DNA of 64,000 nucleotides. Origin: Utricularia gibba. Lineage: Eukaryota; Streptophyta; Magnoliopsida; Lamiales; Lentibulariaceae. Position numbers and translations under genes: made by a program. The stretch spans positions 3,619,001 to 3,683,000 of the forward strand of contig NEEC01000002.1 of assembly GCA_002189035.1 (NCBI GenBank), given 5' to 3'. Of the stretch, positions 47,548-59,323 are shown in pieces; the stretch's first letter is position 1, and every line of letters starts with the position of its first letter. The notes under the pieces were generated by a model that saw only the letters and a program-made list of their open reading frames with translations, did not search any database and had not been told where the DNA came from.

Positions 47548-48672
47548 TGTTGGGTTTCTTGTAGACATTGTATGTCTCAAAAGCAGCGGAATTTTAAAAT
47601 TTTTGAGAAACCCCAATCGCAGATCTTGGAATACGGTATACGTCAGATTCAGGGATGTTCAAAATACCTTTCAGATGACTCGGTTGTTCACCAACCGCCA
47701 ACAGCAGACGGCCTCTATGTATCCACACGTGGAGCACTCCGTCGATAACCTTCTCAAGGTTCTTGAATGCTGGTCGAATTTCTCAGGTGCTAGTAGAGAA
47801 AAAAGGCTCCTTGTGGATCAATCTCAGAGAGCACGAAGACCTTGGAGCAGATCTCAAGATCTAAATCTTTTTGATAGAAATTTTGTGACATATCAAATCA
47901 TATATATATGAGATCTTTTATTTTGAGTTTAATCAATATTAATCTCAAATTAACTCTCTATTTAATTTATCCACTTTACCAATTACATTTCATGTAATTG
48001 TGTCATTCTATTTTATATCGATGAGTGACTCCATTATTGTGTGTGACCCTATAGGCTTCCTCAATCAAGGCCGTAATAATGGATTTATTAATTAACTCTT
48101 AATTAATCAAATCCATTATTATCGATCATGAGTGATGTCTAGCAACATATCATGATCCCCAAGATTAAAGAATAATCATGTGAACTGATTGAGCCTTTCC
48201 ATGAGCAGCCACCATGTAATGAACAGCTTTCATCATACTTATATGTCATTCGATACCAGAACATGGGTGTGTGTCTTTATGATGTATCGAACTTATAATT
48301 GCATTCAAGCACTAACACTCAATGACCTACTCAAACAATTCGAGTGTCATTCTAGGCCTAGGACTTATTGTTAGGCTTTGATGCAATTACTTGAGATATG
48401 ATCTCATTGCTAACATGAGTGATGAATCCTTTATTGATCAATCAACTATCTCCAACCTTAAGGAGTCACATCCCTACTCATCCATACTAGGCAAACCATG
48501 GTTAGGCTTCCATTAGTAATGAGCGAAAATATGAGCTTAAGATCAAGATAATTTTGTTGACCTCAAGTCTAAGCTTACTTGCACAGCTATCATATTCGAG
48601 ATCTTGGTACTAACACTTGGTTAGCTTCCCATAGTAGCATCTCGAAGATGAGTCATCCAGTGAATCGATTCT
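47548..48672 (+). mobile_element. Family S LTR, copy 2, 3'-truncated, inside element C RT
   Basis: Starts TGTTGGGTTTCTTGTAGAC, matching the start of copy 3, and follows it to GAATCGATTCTCT. It stops there, about 330 bp short. RT sequence (KEKTRE before, LEVGYVKEIQYSEW after) reads directly across when it is removed. The interruption therefore sits between two adjacent RT codons, but the second target duplication is not present. Confidence 0.8.
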
Positions 48673-49800
48673 CTTGGAGGTTGGCTATGTGAAGGAGATC
48701 CAGTACTCCGAATGGGGAGCCAATGCGGTCGTTGTCCTTAAGCCCGGGGGAAAATGTTGAATGTGTGTCGACTTCACCGACCTCAACGGCTGCTACGAGA
48801 GGGATCTTTACCCCTTGCCGAAGATTGATAAACTGGTGGATGCCATCGCCGGATCCTGATTCCTGAGCACCATGGATGCCTATTTTGGATATCATCAAAT
48901 CTTTGTCGCCGAGAAGGACCAACCAAAAACCAAATTCTACACCAAGGATGGAGTTTACTGCTATGTTGCGATGCCCTTTGGCTTGAAGAATGCTGGGCAA
49001 CTTATCAGAGGCTGGTGAACAAAATCTTTTCTTCTGAAATCGGTACTTCTATGAAGAAGATTATTTGACGTATTTGGATTCCTGTTTCTCTCTATGTCGA
49101 TCATAGAGATTAAAACTCAATCCGTTGAAATGCTGCTTCAGGGTGCAGAGTGGGAAGTTCCTCGGGTACTACGTATCGAAAAGAGGGATCGAGGCCGATC
49201 CAGCAAAGATCAAAGCAATATGCGAAATGCAACCTCCAAGGACAATCAAAGAGTATCAAAGCCTTACGGGTAAATTGACTGCCCTCAGTCGGTTCATATC
49301 CCGATCTGCTGATAGATCGGCATCTTTCTTCAAGGCTCTCTGGAAGGGAAACACTATGGAATAGAACGAGGATTGTCAGGTTGCTTTCGAAAAACTTATG
49401 GAATATCTATCATCACCGCCACTGTTGATGTCTCGAAAGAAGGAGAACCCTTGGGCTTTATCTATCAATATCACCCGTTGCGGTCAGCATAGTCTTGACA
49501 ACCATCTTAGGAGAAAAGCACCTGCTGGTGTATTATGTGAGCAAGGTTTTCCTACCGTCCATAACCCGATACACAGTGATAGAGAAATTCATCTTGGCTT
49601 TGAAAATGGCGGCCACCAAAATGAGATCCTATTTCTAGGATCGGCACATCATGGTATTCACCAATCAGCCTTTGAAGAATATCCTATCTCGACTTGAAAT
49701 TTCCAGAAGGGTCGCCAAGTGGGCGGTCGAATTAAGCACAATGGATATTGAATTCAAATCGAGAACGTCGATCAAAGCCCAACCTTTGCCGACTTTGTAG
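48673..49800 (+). pseudogene. RT and RNase H of element C, second part
   Basis: RT continues EIQYSEWGANAVVVLKPGGK, MCVDFTDLNGCYERDLYPLP, STMDAYFGYHQIFVAEKDQP and YCYVAMPFGLKNAG (48.69-49.0 kb). The catalytic xxDD box, expected near 49050, is not recognisable. After it come QSGKFLGYYVSKRGIEADP and KEYQSLTGKLTALSRFISRS (49.14-49.31 kb). The first RNase H, 49.38-49.70 kb, survives only as frame-shifting fragments. Confidence 0.75.
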
Positions 49801-49805
49801 TCAAG

Positions 49806-50200
49806 ATGACCATGCCTATCGACCGGTTCGTGGAAATCAATGACCGATGGGCCATGTATGTCGATGGTTCTACATACAATGGGGCTGGAGGAGGAATTGA
49901 CATCCGAACTCAGGATGGAGATCATATTTACATCACGGTGAAATTCTTATTCCCCGCCACCAATAATGTCACCGAATATGAAGCTCTGATTGAAGGAATG
50001 AAAATAGCCAAGGAACTTGGAGTCGCAGAGCTCGATATTTATACCGATTCACGGCTAGTGCAAAGACAATTTTCGGGTGAGGGAGTTGGCAAAAACTTTC
50101 AAGGAGTTTACCCTATCGCATGTGGCACGCGAAGAAAATGAATCTGCCGATAGCCTCGCCCGATTTGCCATAGGTTTTCTAGGGTTAAAAGAGGGGAGTG
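49806..50200 (+). pseudogene. Second (plant RNase HI-like) RNase H of element C
   Basis: MYVDGSTYNGAGGGIDIRTQ, ATNNVTEYEALIEGMKIAKE and LDIYTDSRLVQRQFSGEG give the D-E-D residues of an RNase HI fold. The last part reads ENESADSLARFAIG, the usual D-LA-A end. This second RNase H domain is a known hallmark of Tat elements. Confidence 0.8.
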
Positions 50201-51540
50201 TGACGATCCGATTGCGGGATCAACCTTTGGTGACCTTGCGAACAGTGAACTAAATCACACAGCAACTCGGAAGTGACATCTCTTCACAGCTAAGTCCCCT
50301 CAAAGATAGGATGTCACCTTATATCCAGTATCTGCAAAACAGAGAAACACCATCTGACAAATCGAAAGCCTGAAAGTTGGAGATTAGGGTAAGAGATATA
50401 CACTAGTAAAAGGAATTCTCTGTCAAAGATCCTTCCATGGACCCCTACTGAGGTGTATCGGGAAAGAACATTCTCAAGACCTTATTACCAATTTCCATGA
50501 AGAAGAGTGCGGCAGTCATGATGGGATACGATCACTATGCAAAAAGGCAATGAGAAGAGGGTACTATTGGCCAACTATGAAATAAGACATTACTGAAGTG
50601 GTGAGGAAATGCAAGATATGCCAATATCATGCAAATGTAATAAGAAAACTAGTAAAAAACTTGACCACTCTACCGCTCTCGTGCCTGTTTGATCGCTGGG
50701 GGCTGGATATCATGGGACCTTTCCCTTAGACCTCTAGCCAAAGGAAGTTTGTCATCGTGGGGATTGAATATTTCTACAAATGGGTAGAAGCAGAAGCCGT
50801 GGCAAAAATTTCAGAAGAAACAGTTATTCAATTTCTGTGGAGGAACGTCTTCATCCGATTCGGGATACCCCGAGAGCTAGTAACCGATAATTGAACCCAG
50901 TTTGCTGGAGGAAAGATGGATGCTTTTCTAGATAGGTATTCAGTTAAACACAACTTCACTTCAGTTTATCATCCTCAGAGCAATGGCCTCATGAACAAAA
51001 CTACAGGATTTTGGAGGGTCATGGGCAGACTGGTTGGATGAGGTGCTATGGTCATATCGCACCATCCCTCGAACCACTATGGATGAATCCCTCTTCTTAT
51101 TGGTTTACGGATCGAAAGCAGTATGCCTAATCGAATTAATGCTGAAGAGCTACAGGGTGGAACACTATAACGAAGAGGAAAATGCCGATCTACGAAAACT
51201 TGAGTTGGAGTTGTTTGAGGAAAAAAGACAGAGTATTTCATAGCCGACTAGGGGCTTACTAGAGAAGAACTGAAAAGAATTATAACAAGTCGGTATTCCC
51301 AAGGGAATTCTCGGAAGGAGACTTGGTACTCTAAAGCATTCGACCATAGAGGCGTGTAGGAAAATTAGACCGCAACTGGGAAGGCCCTTATTAGATTTCA
51401 AGGGTAATCAGAAAAGTAGCTTATTGTCTAGAACAGCTAGATGGCGTGGAATTTCGAAGGTCACGGAATGCATCGCATCTAAGGAAATTCTAAGTCTATC
51501 GCGAATCTCCACAGGTTTTGGTATTTTCTTCATCAAAACA
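50200..51540 (+). pseudogene. Integrase of element C
   Basis: The zinc-binding region is seen as RRGYYWPTM with RKCKICQYHAN (50.55-50.63 kb). The core has DRWGLDIMGPFP (first Asp, about 50694), VGIEYFYKWVEAEAVAKISE and IPRELVTDN-TQF (second Asp, stop inside, about 50870). HPQSNGLMNKTT replaces the Glu motif (NGxxExxN), so the Glu is lost. The tail includes MDEVLWSYRTIPRTTMDESL (51.03 kb). Confidence 0.78.
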
Positions 51541-51599
51541 CTCAAGCGACTATATATTCCTCCAAAGTGGAGATGAGTTAAAAAAAATCAAAAGCTCTG

Positions 51600-52260
51600 G
51601 TAGTGTCATGTAAGCCCAGGCAAACCTCCTAAGCCTGCGGCCCCTGATGGGCATAGCAAACCAACTCGGGGCTCTCCCAGAGTTATGTGATCCTCCAAAC
51701 CCAGGCCCCAGTGACATGGGTAAGCCTTGGTATAACTCGGGCACCGGTTCCCCTAAACCGTTCGCGTAAGGTTCAAAAAAGCCCTTAAGTACAAACCTTA
51801 CTGCTGAATCTCGAGACGACAAGAGCACCCAAAGAAAATCTGCCCATGTTAAAACAATGGGATTTCGGCCAGAATAGGGCCCATTCGGATTGGGGAAGTT
51901 GTTCAACCCATGAGGGGTTCTGATCTACTTCCCTAGCAACGGTTTAGCTTGCGTAAGAAAAGACTAAGGCAAATAAAGATCAAAAAACCCAGCCAAATGG
52001 TTGGCAAGGGACACACAACCTTTGAATCATGTGAGTCCACACAAACCCTCCAAATCTAAGTCCCGCAATCGGCATAGCAAAATATCCCGAGGCTCCCTCC
52101 GAAGTATTGAATCCCCCAAACCTGGGCACTGATGGTGATGATAAACCCTGGTACAACTCGGGCACCGGCTTCCATAAGCCGCTCGTATAAGCCCCGAAAA
52201 AACCCTAAGTAAGAATTTTGCTACCGAATTTCAAGACAGTAAATGCACTCGAAGTAGATC
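51600..52260. repeat. Two diverged tandem repeats, 3' region of element C
   Basis: About 51606-51830 and 51995-52255 resemble each other with an offset of about 420 bp. Shared blocks are GGCATAGCAAA, CTCGGGCACCGG and AACCCTAAGTA-like pieces. Read on minus, both give similar peptides containing PELYQGL and FAMPI. Tandem repeats between integrase and the 3' LTR are usual in Tat elements. Confidence 0.7.
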
Positions 52261-52855
52261 CAACTATGCCCCGAAAGCATAGATAAACTAAAGGAAGGAA
52301 TCCCAAACTAGGATCTCAAAATATAAAAAAACTCCAAATCGGGGACAAAAAAAAAACATCAGTCTCAAAAGAAAGGAATTAAAGTTCAGGGAGGGGATCA
52401 GTTGAGGGGCCGACATGTCCTTCCATCCTTGCCCTCAGCTTGGCTTCATTCTCTAGCCCAATCCTAGCCCGAATAAGCACTATTAGGCGCTCCTGATCCG
52501 CTTCAAACCTGAATTTCGGGGCTTGATACACGTCCGCGATGGCATCCAGCATGTTCTCGTCCTTCCTAAGGGATCGAACTAATTGAAGCGCGGGTGCGTG
52601 ATCGACAACCCGAATTCTCGGCTGATTTGGCGCCTTTGTTGATATAGAAGCCTGCCGATTAGATCCCCGGCGTAAATATCTGATAACTCAGAGAAGCAGG
52701 CCGAGTTGACAAAATCTTCCAAAAGCCTCCCCCGAGATGCCTCTTGATCAAGCAACTCAGCTTCCAAGGCCGAGACGCGATAATTGGCTTGCCTCAGCTC
52801 AGCCTCCGCCTCCTTGAACCAAACTTGAAACTCTCCCTCTCGGAATTGACATCAT

Positions 52856-53640
52856 TGTTAAGTGTCATTTTCTAGTTAATTATTAGGTATTATTATGTGT
52901 TAATTATGTATGAAGTCGCCCAGATTAGGAGTCTTATTATTAAGTATTTTATTTTTACTAGAAAATTCCTATTTTCCCATTTTGTGTATATTATATGTCT
53001 TTTTTCTCACAGTTTGACCGAGACATGTCAGGAGACTGTCATAGAGTGTTACAGGAGTATTGCAGATGGTCAGACTCTGAGTTTTCGTGCCTTGTACGCG
53101 AGTTGGAACGATTGTGGGCGGAAGACTGACACTAGTCAAGGCCCCTGACTTATGGCATGTCAGAGTCTCCAGCAATGATTGGGCGCAAACTTGCACGCAA
53201 AGAAAGTCTGGTGGCGCACGCAAGACAGAAGGGCGCATCATTGTTGCAGTCTTTCTTAGACTAACGACTCTTAGTTAAGGTCCATGAGTAGCAGGCCACT
53301 TCTCGCGAATTTTGGTGAAGATCAAGGTGAAGAGCACCAATTCCAACCCTGCTGGTTCGAGGGAAGTAGTAGATTGTTTGTGGCCTAGGTACCGCGAGAG
53401 TGTATAGGTTGTGACCTCAGACCTGCCACTGGCCATTGGCAACAGCTGGGCAATCGAAGGCAATCCTCTTGCCTCCTAATCGTCTAAGGGGGAATCACTT
53501 GAGGCTATTCCCGTGCCTCCTTTTCAATTAGAGTGTAAGGGAGAGTAGGCTATTCCTTGCTCCTATAACCAGCTATTCGGAAGAAATCAGTGAAAAATGA
53601 GGCAAAGACGGACAAAGGAAGGAGATGGAATCTTATTCCC
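52856..53640 (+). repeat. 5' LTR of element D, 3'-truncated
   Basis: Begins TGTTAAGTGTCATTTTCTAG and matches the element A LTRs. It lacks the final part seen at 57700-57911 and the primer site. It keeps about 100 bp (53240-53340) that the 3' LTR has lost. Confidence 0.8.
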
Positions 53641-54160
53641 AAATAGGCGAGATTAGAGCTCAAGGCTCAATGATGCGCTATGGGCGTACCGTACAGCTTA
53701 CAAGAATCCTATAGGAATGTCTCTATAGCGAATGATCTATGGTAAGGCATGTCATCTTCCTTTTGAATTACATCACAGGGCATACTGGGCCGTCAAGTCA
53801 TGCAACCTGACTAGCGATCAAGCTGGGGAGAGTAGACTTTTAGACCTAAATGAGCTGGAGGAAATTCGCCTCAATGCCTACACTAACCAGCTCTTGCACA
53901 AGGAAAAGGTAAAATGCTACCATGATGATAAGTTTTATGGGAAGCAATTTTTAGTAGGTCAAAAAGTTCTCCTATTTGATACCACCTTGAAGCTCTTTCC
54001 CGGTAAATTGCGTTCTAAGTGGCTTGGACCTTATGAAGTTGTGAATGTTTTTCCTTCTGGTGCTGTTATTATTCGTTCATTTGAGACATGGAAAAGCATT
54101 AAGGTCAATGGACATCGATTGAGCCATTTTATGAGAAATTTAAGCGCACAGTGTGTGTAG
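53641..54160 (+). pseudogene. Integrase C-terminal part of element D
   Basis: Starts within the integrase core ([20 protein letters not shown], with small indels). It then runs open from 53732 to 54160 with YGKACHLPFELHHRAYWAVK, LNELEEIRLNAYTNQLLHKE and KWLGPYEVVNVFPSGAVIIR. The catalytic Asp/Glu residues are deleted. Confidence 0.85.
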
Positions 54161-54485
54161 CTTACTGCTAGTCGAGGGCCATTAACAGGTGTCACAGTCA
54201 GCCAAAGATTGTAAATTGGCGCTGAATGGGAGGCAACCCATGACTTTAATTTCGTAACCGTTACTCTTTCCTCGTTCTTATCACCCACTACTCCAAGTTA
54301 CTTTATTTTCACCTGCCCCATGCCACCACTTACTCCTTTAACTGCTTCTACACTCAATCTCTCTTTTATCTTTTGGCATTCCCATTTTTACTGACCGTTA
54401 CCCCACTTCGCTGTTGTGACTTGCATTTCGATTCTTCTCATTCTCTCGCCTGAAATTCCCCGATTCTCCGAATTTTCTGCTCACC

Positions 54486-56148
54486 ATGCCTGGACGCCCC
54501 ACATCTCCGGTTAACCGAAGCGCAAGTGCTGCAAAGGCAGCAACTCGGAAGCGCCAACCTGCTGCTGCTAGACCATCCAGAAGGACCCAGCGTCGCCGCA
54601 CCAACAACCCAGCAGAAGCCCCTGCTCCCACTGAGCATGAGCCATCTTTAGGCGCTGCGGTGGAGTCTGTTCCGATTGAGGCAACACCTCTGACTATAGT
54701 GTTGCCGGTGTTGTACCTAGAGTGGTACCCAGTCCCTGCTGCTGCTACTGTTGCTGCTGACGAGCCGGAACCCTCAGAGCCAAATTCCCCAGCAGCAATT
54801 TCTGTTCCCGAGAGCCTGCATCCCACAGAATCGAAAGAAATCACTGGAGGAAAGGGTAAGGAACCAGAAATTCCTAATATTCACTCATCCCCTTCTCCAG
54901 TACAGGACGAAGATGACATTGAGGAGATCACCATCGACGAAGCGGTTGATCTCTGGATCTCTGAAATGGAGTGTGCCGCTAATGAAGGGCATGCCTTGAG
55001 TTTCTCCCTGGAGAACAGGATGTTGATGAAGCAAGTCAGCCCACACAGCGTGGTAAAGGACAGCACTGTCACACAAAATTCTGGCGAGACCGAGCACTGG
55101 AGTCCCCTGCTTGGACTCAGCTGAAAAACATTGTGAAATTTTCAGATAAGAATGCTCAACTCCTATTTAATCTCTTGACCTCGCGCAGAATATTATTTGA
55201 CTTCAAATTGAATACGCCTACTTTGGTGCATCTGAATCTACTTGATGATATCAACCGTTTATTTGATGCTTCCTCTGAGTGGTGTAGATTTTCTGAAATT
55301 AGTCTTCCAGTTTATCCCAAACTTGTTTTCGAATTTGATACAACTATTGTGATTGAGGATGTGGCTGGAGATCCCCTTGCTGAAAATTTGATTTCTTTCC
55401 GCCTTGGAGGCAACAACTTTCTCATGTCTACAAACGATTTTAATGTGGCTTTAGGCTTTGTTTCTGAATCTGATTTAACCACTACACGTTACCTCCAAGC
55501 ATTCTGTGATTATCCAAGCATTCTTCCATGTCTGTCTGTTAGCCCCCATTTTCTGTACGCAAACTCAAGGCCCATTACATGAGAGCCCCTACTCTTTTAG
55601 TTTTGAACAGGTACTTGGGAGGCTGTTACAGCGCAACCCGACAAGGCACCAGCATCATTGCCAAGGTGATTGTGTTCTTCTTGTGGGCGATGATGAAGAA
55701 ACTTCCAATCAACCTGGGATGGTGGATTGCAACTCAAATGGACTCCATCACCGCCAAGAATGAGAGGGTTCTCCCCTTTGCTTCTCTCATCACCAAGCTC
55801 GCCCAACACTTGAAAATGAACCTGTAAAAACAGACCCCTCAGGTAGACAATCATTTCCGTTATCTAGATTTTGGATGATTTGTTTTCTTGCAGCTACTTG
55901 AAGGAAGTTGAGGGAAGGCTGTTTTTGTTCAAGCGGGTACCAAGAGTACCATCACCTCCATGCCCTCCTCAATTGTGAATCCATATGGTGCGCCAACAGA
56001 CATTCCTCTGAGCACTGCACCATCAAGCCCCACCAAACACACCCTGCTTCTCGCTATTCAGAGTCTCCAGGAACAGGTTTCTGCACTTTCAACGAAACTA
56101 GACACTCTGATAGCTACTGCTTCACACTCCGACATGCCCCATGACTAA
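54486..56148 (+). pseudogene. Env-like ORF of element D
   Basis: Pieces 54486-55124, 55133-55582, 55579-55827 and 55908-56148 form one former ORF. It has a basic N-terminus (MPGRPTSPVNRSASAAKAAT), a Pro/Ala/Ser/Glu-rich linker, a core with FSDKNAQLLFNLLTSRRILF and FRLGGNNFLMSTNDFNVALG, then KKLPINLGWWIATQMDSITA and a tail with SLQEQVSALSTKLDTLIA, a probable short coiled coil. Stops occur at 55122, 55580 and 55825. No clear signal peptide or transmembrane segment was seen. Confidence 0.75.
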
Positions 56149-56435
56149 GGTATCCTCCCTCCGCTGCACTTGATGATGAGGACATCCTCAAAATTAAGTG
56201 TGGGGGAGGAGTTTATGTTTCTTTTTTTTTTATTTTCTAGTATTTTCTGGGTATTAGGACATATGTGTTAAACTTAGTGGAATTTTTTCTGTTTTCGTGC
56301 TTAATGTTTTGTTTTTCTTTTGTTTTTTTTTTGTGAAAAATCTCCACTATACTCCTCAAGTACATTTGCTTCCATGAATAAGGCTAGAATTTTTAGGATT
56401 GATCATGCTTAGGTTCATGAATTCCTGGCTACTAG

Positions 56436-56479
56436 AATAATAATAATAATAATAATAAGAATAATAATAATAATAATAA

Positions 56480-56530
<51 letters not shown>

Positions 56531-56548
56531 TAATAATAATAATAATAC
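56436..56548. repeat. (AAT)n microsatellite
   Basis: About 37 nearly perfect AAT units with a few AAG/AAC variants, within the 3' untranslated part of element D. Confidence 0.95.
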
Positions 56549-56948
56549 AAGGGGTGCCAAAGGTAAGGATGTTTGGCAAAACCATGGTTAACACCACACA
56601 TCAGGTTTCGTAATCCAAAAATTCTTCCCCAAAGCGGGGACCTCTATAAAAAAAAAAACAAAATGGGCGGGGGGGGGGGGGGGGGGAAGAAAAAGGTCTT
56701 GAGTCACTATAGTGTATGTTATTTGCTATTTTTGACTTGATGATGTAGTGTATAAGTAGTCATTAGTTAAATCTTTACCTGATGCATGCGAACTTGAGTG
56801 GCTTGCCTTAATTTGATTGAAGGATAGGAAAAGAATTGGAGTAAACGCCTACTGTAGGAACAATGTACCTTCGTAATGCATCATGACTTAGGTTCTGCCC
56901 TTTTTCATGGACTGCTATAATTTTCATACTTGAGGACAAACATGATTT

Positions 56949-57911
56949 AAGTGTGGGGGAATATGTTAAGTGTCATTTTCTAGTTAATTATTAGGTATTA
57001 TTATGTGTTAATTATGTATGAAGTCGTACAAATTAGGAGTCTTATTATTAAGTATTTGATTTTTACTAGAAAATTCCTATTTTCCCATTTTGTGTATATT
57101 TTATGTCTTTTTTCTCACACTTTGACTGAGACATGTCAGGAGACTGTCAGAGAGTGTTGCAGCAGGTGGTCAGACTCTGAGTTTTCGTGCCTTGTACGCG
57201 AGTTGGAATGATTGTGGGCAGAAGACTGACACTGGTCAAGGCCCCTGACTTACGGCATGTCAGAGTCTCCAGCAATGATTGGGCGCAAACTTGCATGCAA
57301 AGAAAGTCTGGTGGTGCACGCAAGACAGAAGGAATGATGGGAAGGGGACCCAAAGGAGTTAATGCACGTGGGAAGTCATATAAAAACCACTTGGAGCAGA
57401 TTGTTTGTGGCCTAGGTACCGCGACAGTGGACAAGTTGTGACCTTGGACCTGCCACTGGCCATTGGCAACAGCTGGGCACACGCACACAATTCGGTTTTG
57501 AAGGCAATTGAAGGCAATCCTCTTGTCTTCCTAATCGTCTAAGGGGGAATCACATGAGGCTATTCCCGTGCCTCCTTGTCAATCAGAGTGTAAGGGAGAG
57601 TAGGCTATTCCTTGCTCCTATAACCAACTATTCGGAAGAAATCAGTGAAAACCGAGGCAAAGACGGACAAAGGAAGAAGATGAAATCTTATTCCCAGGAA
57701 CTGCGTACCGTAGTCAAGGCCCATCATTTATGTTGTAACTTTTCTTTCTGCATCTTAAAAACCCCCTTTTACAAAACCGTGACATTTTGTAGAAGTTTCT
57801 TACAAAACACTTTTCACGAAAAACAACTCCCTGTGATCGATACTCGTACTCTGCTTTCTGGTGTTTTACGTTTTAAATATTTAAAATTTGTTGAGAAAAC
57901 GACACGCATCA
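56949..57911 (+). repeat. Polypurine tract and 3' LTR of element D
   Basis: AAGTGTGGGGGAATA (56949-56963) precedes TGTTAAGTGTC. The LTR runs 56964-57911, ending CGACACGCATCA. Confidence 0.85.
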
Positions 57912-59323
57912 ATCATCGATCGCTTTTCCCATTTCATCAACCACATTATGAAGCTCCTCCTCCCGACGAGAAGGCTTCCTGATAGTCGTCCTCAAAGTAC
58001 TCCCTTCCTTCTCCAATAGTTTCACTTTGGCTTCTTGAGCTACTATGTGGGTTAGAAGCCGGATAACCTCTTCCGAGTAGGATCCCATCTTCTGAGCCAT
58101 CTCCCATCCGAAGGTCAGAGCCTGGAAAAAATTACCAAGTAAGAAACCGGTTATACACAATTCTGAGAAGAAACAAGACGAATACCTACCAAATCTCTTT
58201 AAGCATGACTTCCGGCTGAACGTCCGGAAGACTCGGTATGGATTCCTCCAACATTCTCCTTAATTCGGCCGGAACCGAAGGAGGGGGAAGTGCCGGATCG
58301 CCTCTTACCTCAATTGGAGAAGAATCCCTCTGCACCTCATTCGGGGGGGGGGGGGTGGGCGATGTGGAAGCACCAGCCAAAAAGGGGCCCGTTCAGAGAA
58401 TCGGGGCCTCGAAAGGTTTAGGAGAAGGGAAGAGTTTCTCCTTTCCATTCCCAGGTGGAGGAGGATGGGTCGATTCCCAAGTCTAAGAAACTTCAATTAC
58501 TTGATCCCCTTCTGAATAATGGTCGGTAGAATCCGAGTGAACTTCTGGGGAATCAGCCTAAAAGAGGAATTGAAAAAGATCATAATCATGAATCCTTTAC
58601 GACGGCTTATATAAACCAAACCTGAATGGAAGGGACAGCATCAGATTCTTGCATCCTCTGCATTTTGACAGAGAAGTGGGCCATCACTGAATCCTCCAAG
58701 GCAGACCAACATGCCATTTCCTCAGCTGCACACGAAAATGAAGAAAGTGGTGAAACACAATAAAGGTATTGCAATTCATGGAGGCAAAACTCGACTACCT
58801 CTGTGCTTCCTAGAAGGTTTCTGCGCGCAAACCTTAGCCCTTTTTCTTTTCTTTGGAGTTGAGGGCCGAACAGAGGGCTCAGGAGCTGAATCGGAGGGGA
58901 GAGAAGTTGTCGGATTGGAAGTGGGGGGTGCAGCCGAATTAGAGGAAGCATTATGTGGAGATTGTAAGAGAAGCCAATACTCCAAGTCAGAACCCAGAGG
59001 AATGAGGAAATCGGGCCACTGTCCATCTTGACCACGACCGAGGATCCCCCATGTCGATAAGGAGTCTCGAAAAAGCGTCAAGGTTTGAGACTCGTACCTA
59101 ACTGAACACTCACCCAGCCTACGATAAACTTCCCTACTGGATTCGTTAGAAGGACGGAATCGGCCAAATGGCTTAAACTTCAAAGGAGAAGAGGCCTTTA
59201 CTGAAAAATTCCATCTCGCCCCCAACGGGGGAGCAACCCAGATAAAGGAAGACCACCAATTGTGGTGGGTATTGGGGGCCTTGAGGATGAAATCACGGTG
59301 ATCCTCAAATCGGCAGAATTGAA

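Larger units (their letters stand above)
52856..57911 (+). mobile_element. Internally deleted Athila element D, nested in element C
   Basis: Flanked by perfect ATCAT duplications (52851-52855 and 57912-57916). Same family as element A. It has a 5' LTR cut at about 53640, which is joined directly to the integrase core at [10 protein letters not shown]; gag, protease and RT are missing. Integrase C-terminus, env-like ORF, 3' untranslated region with (AAT)n, polypurine tract and 3' LTR follow. Confidence 0.9.

Noticed and set aside
51550-52165. Minus ORFs as independent genes
   Set aside because: They fall in the tandem repeats of element C; kept only as a finding about that repeat.
56356-56601. 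Poly-Tyr / poly-Ile minus ORFs
   Set aside because: Translations of the (AAT)n microsatellite.
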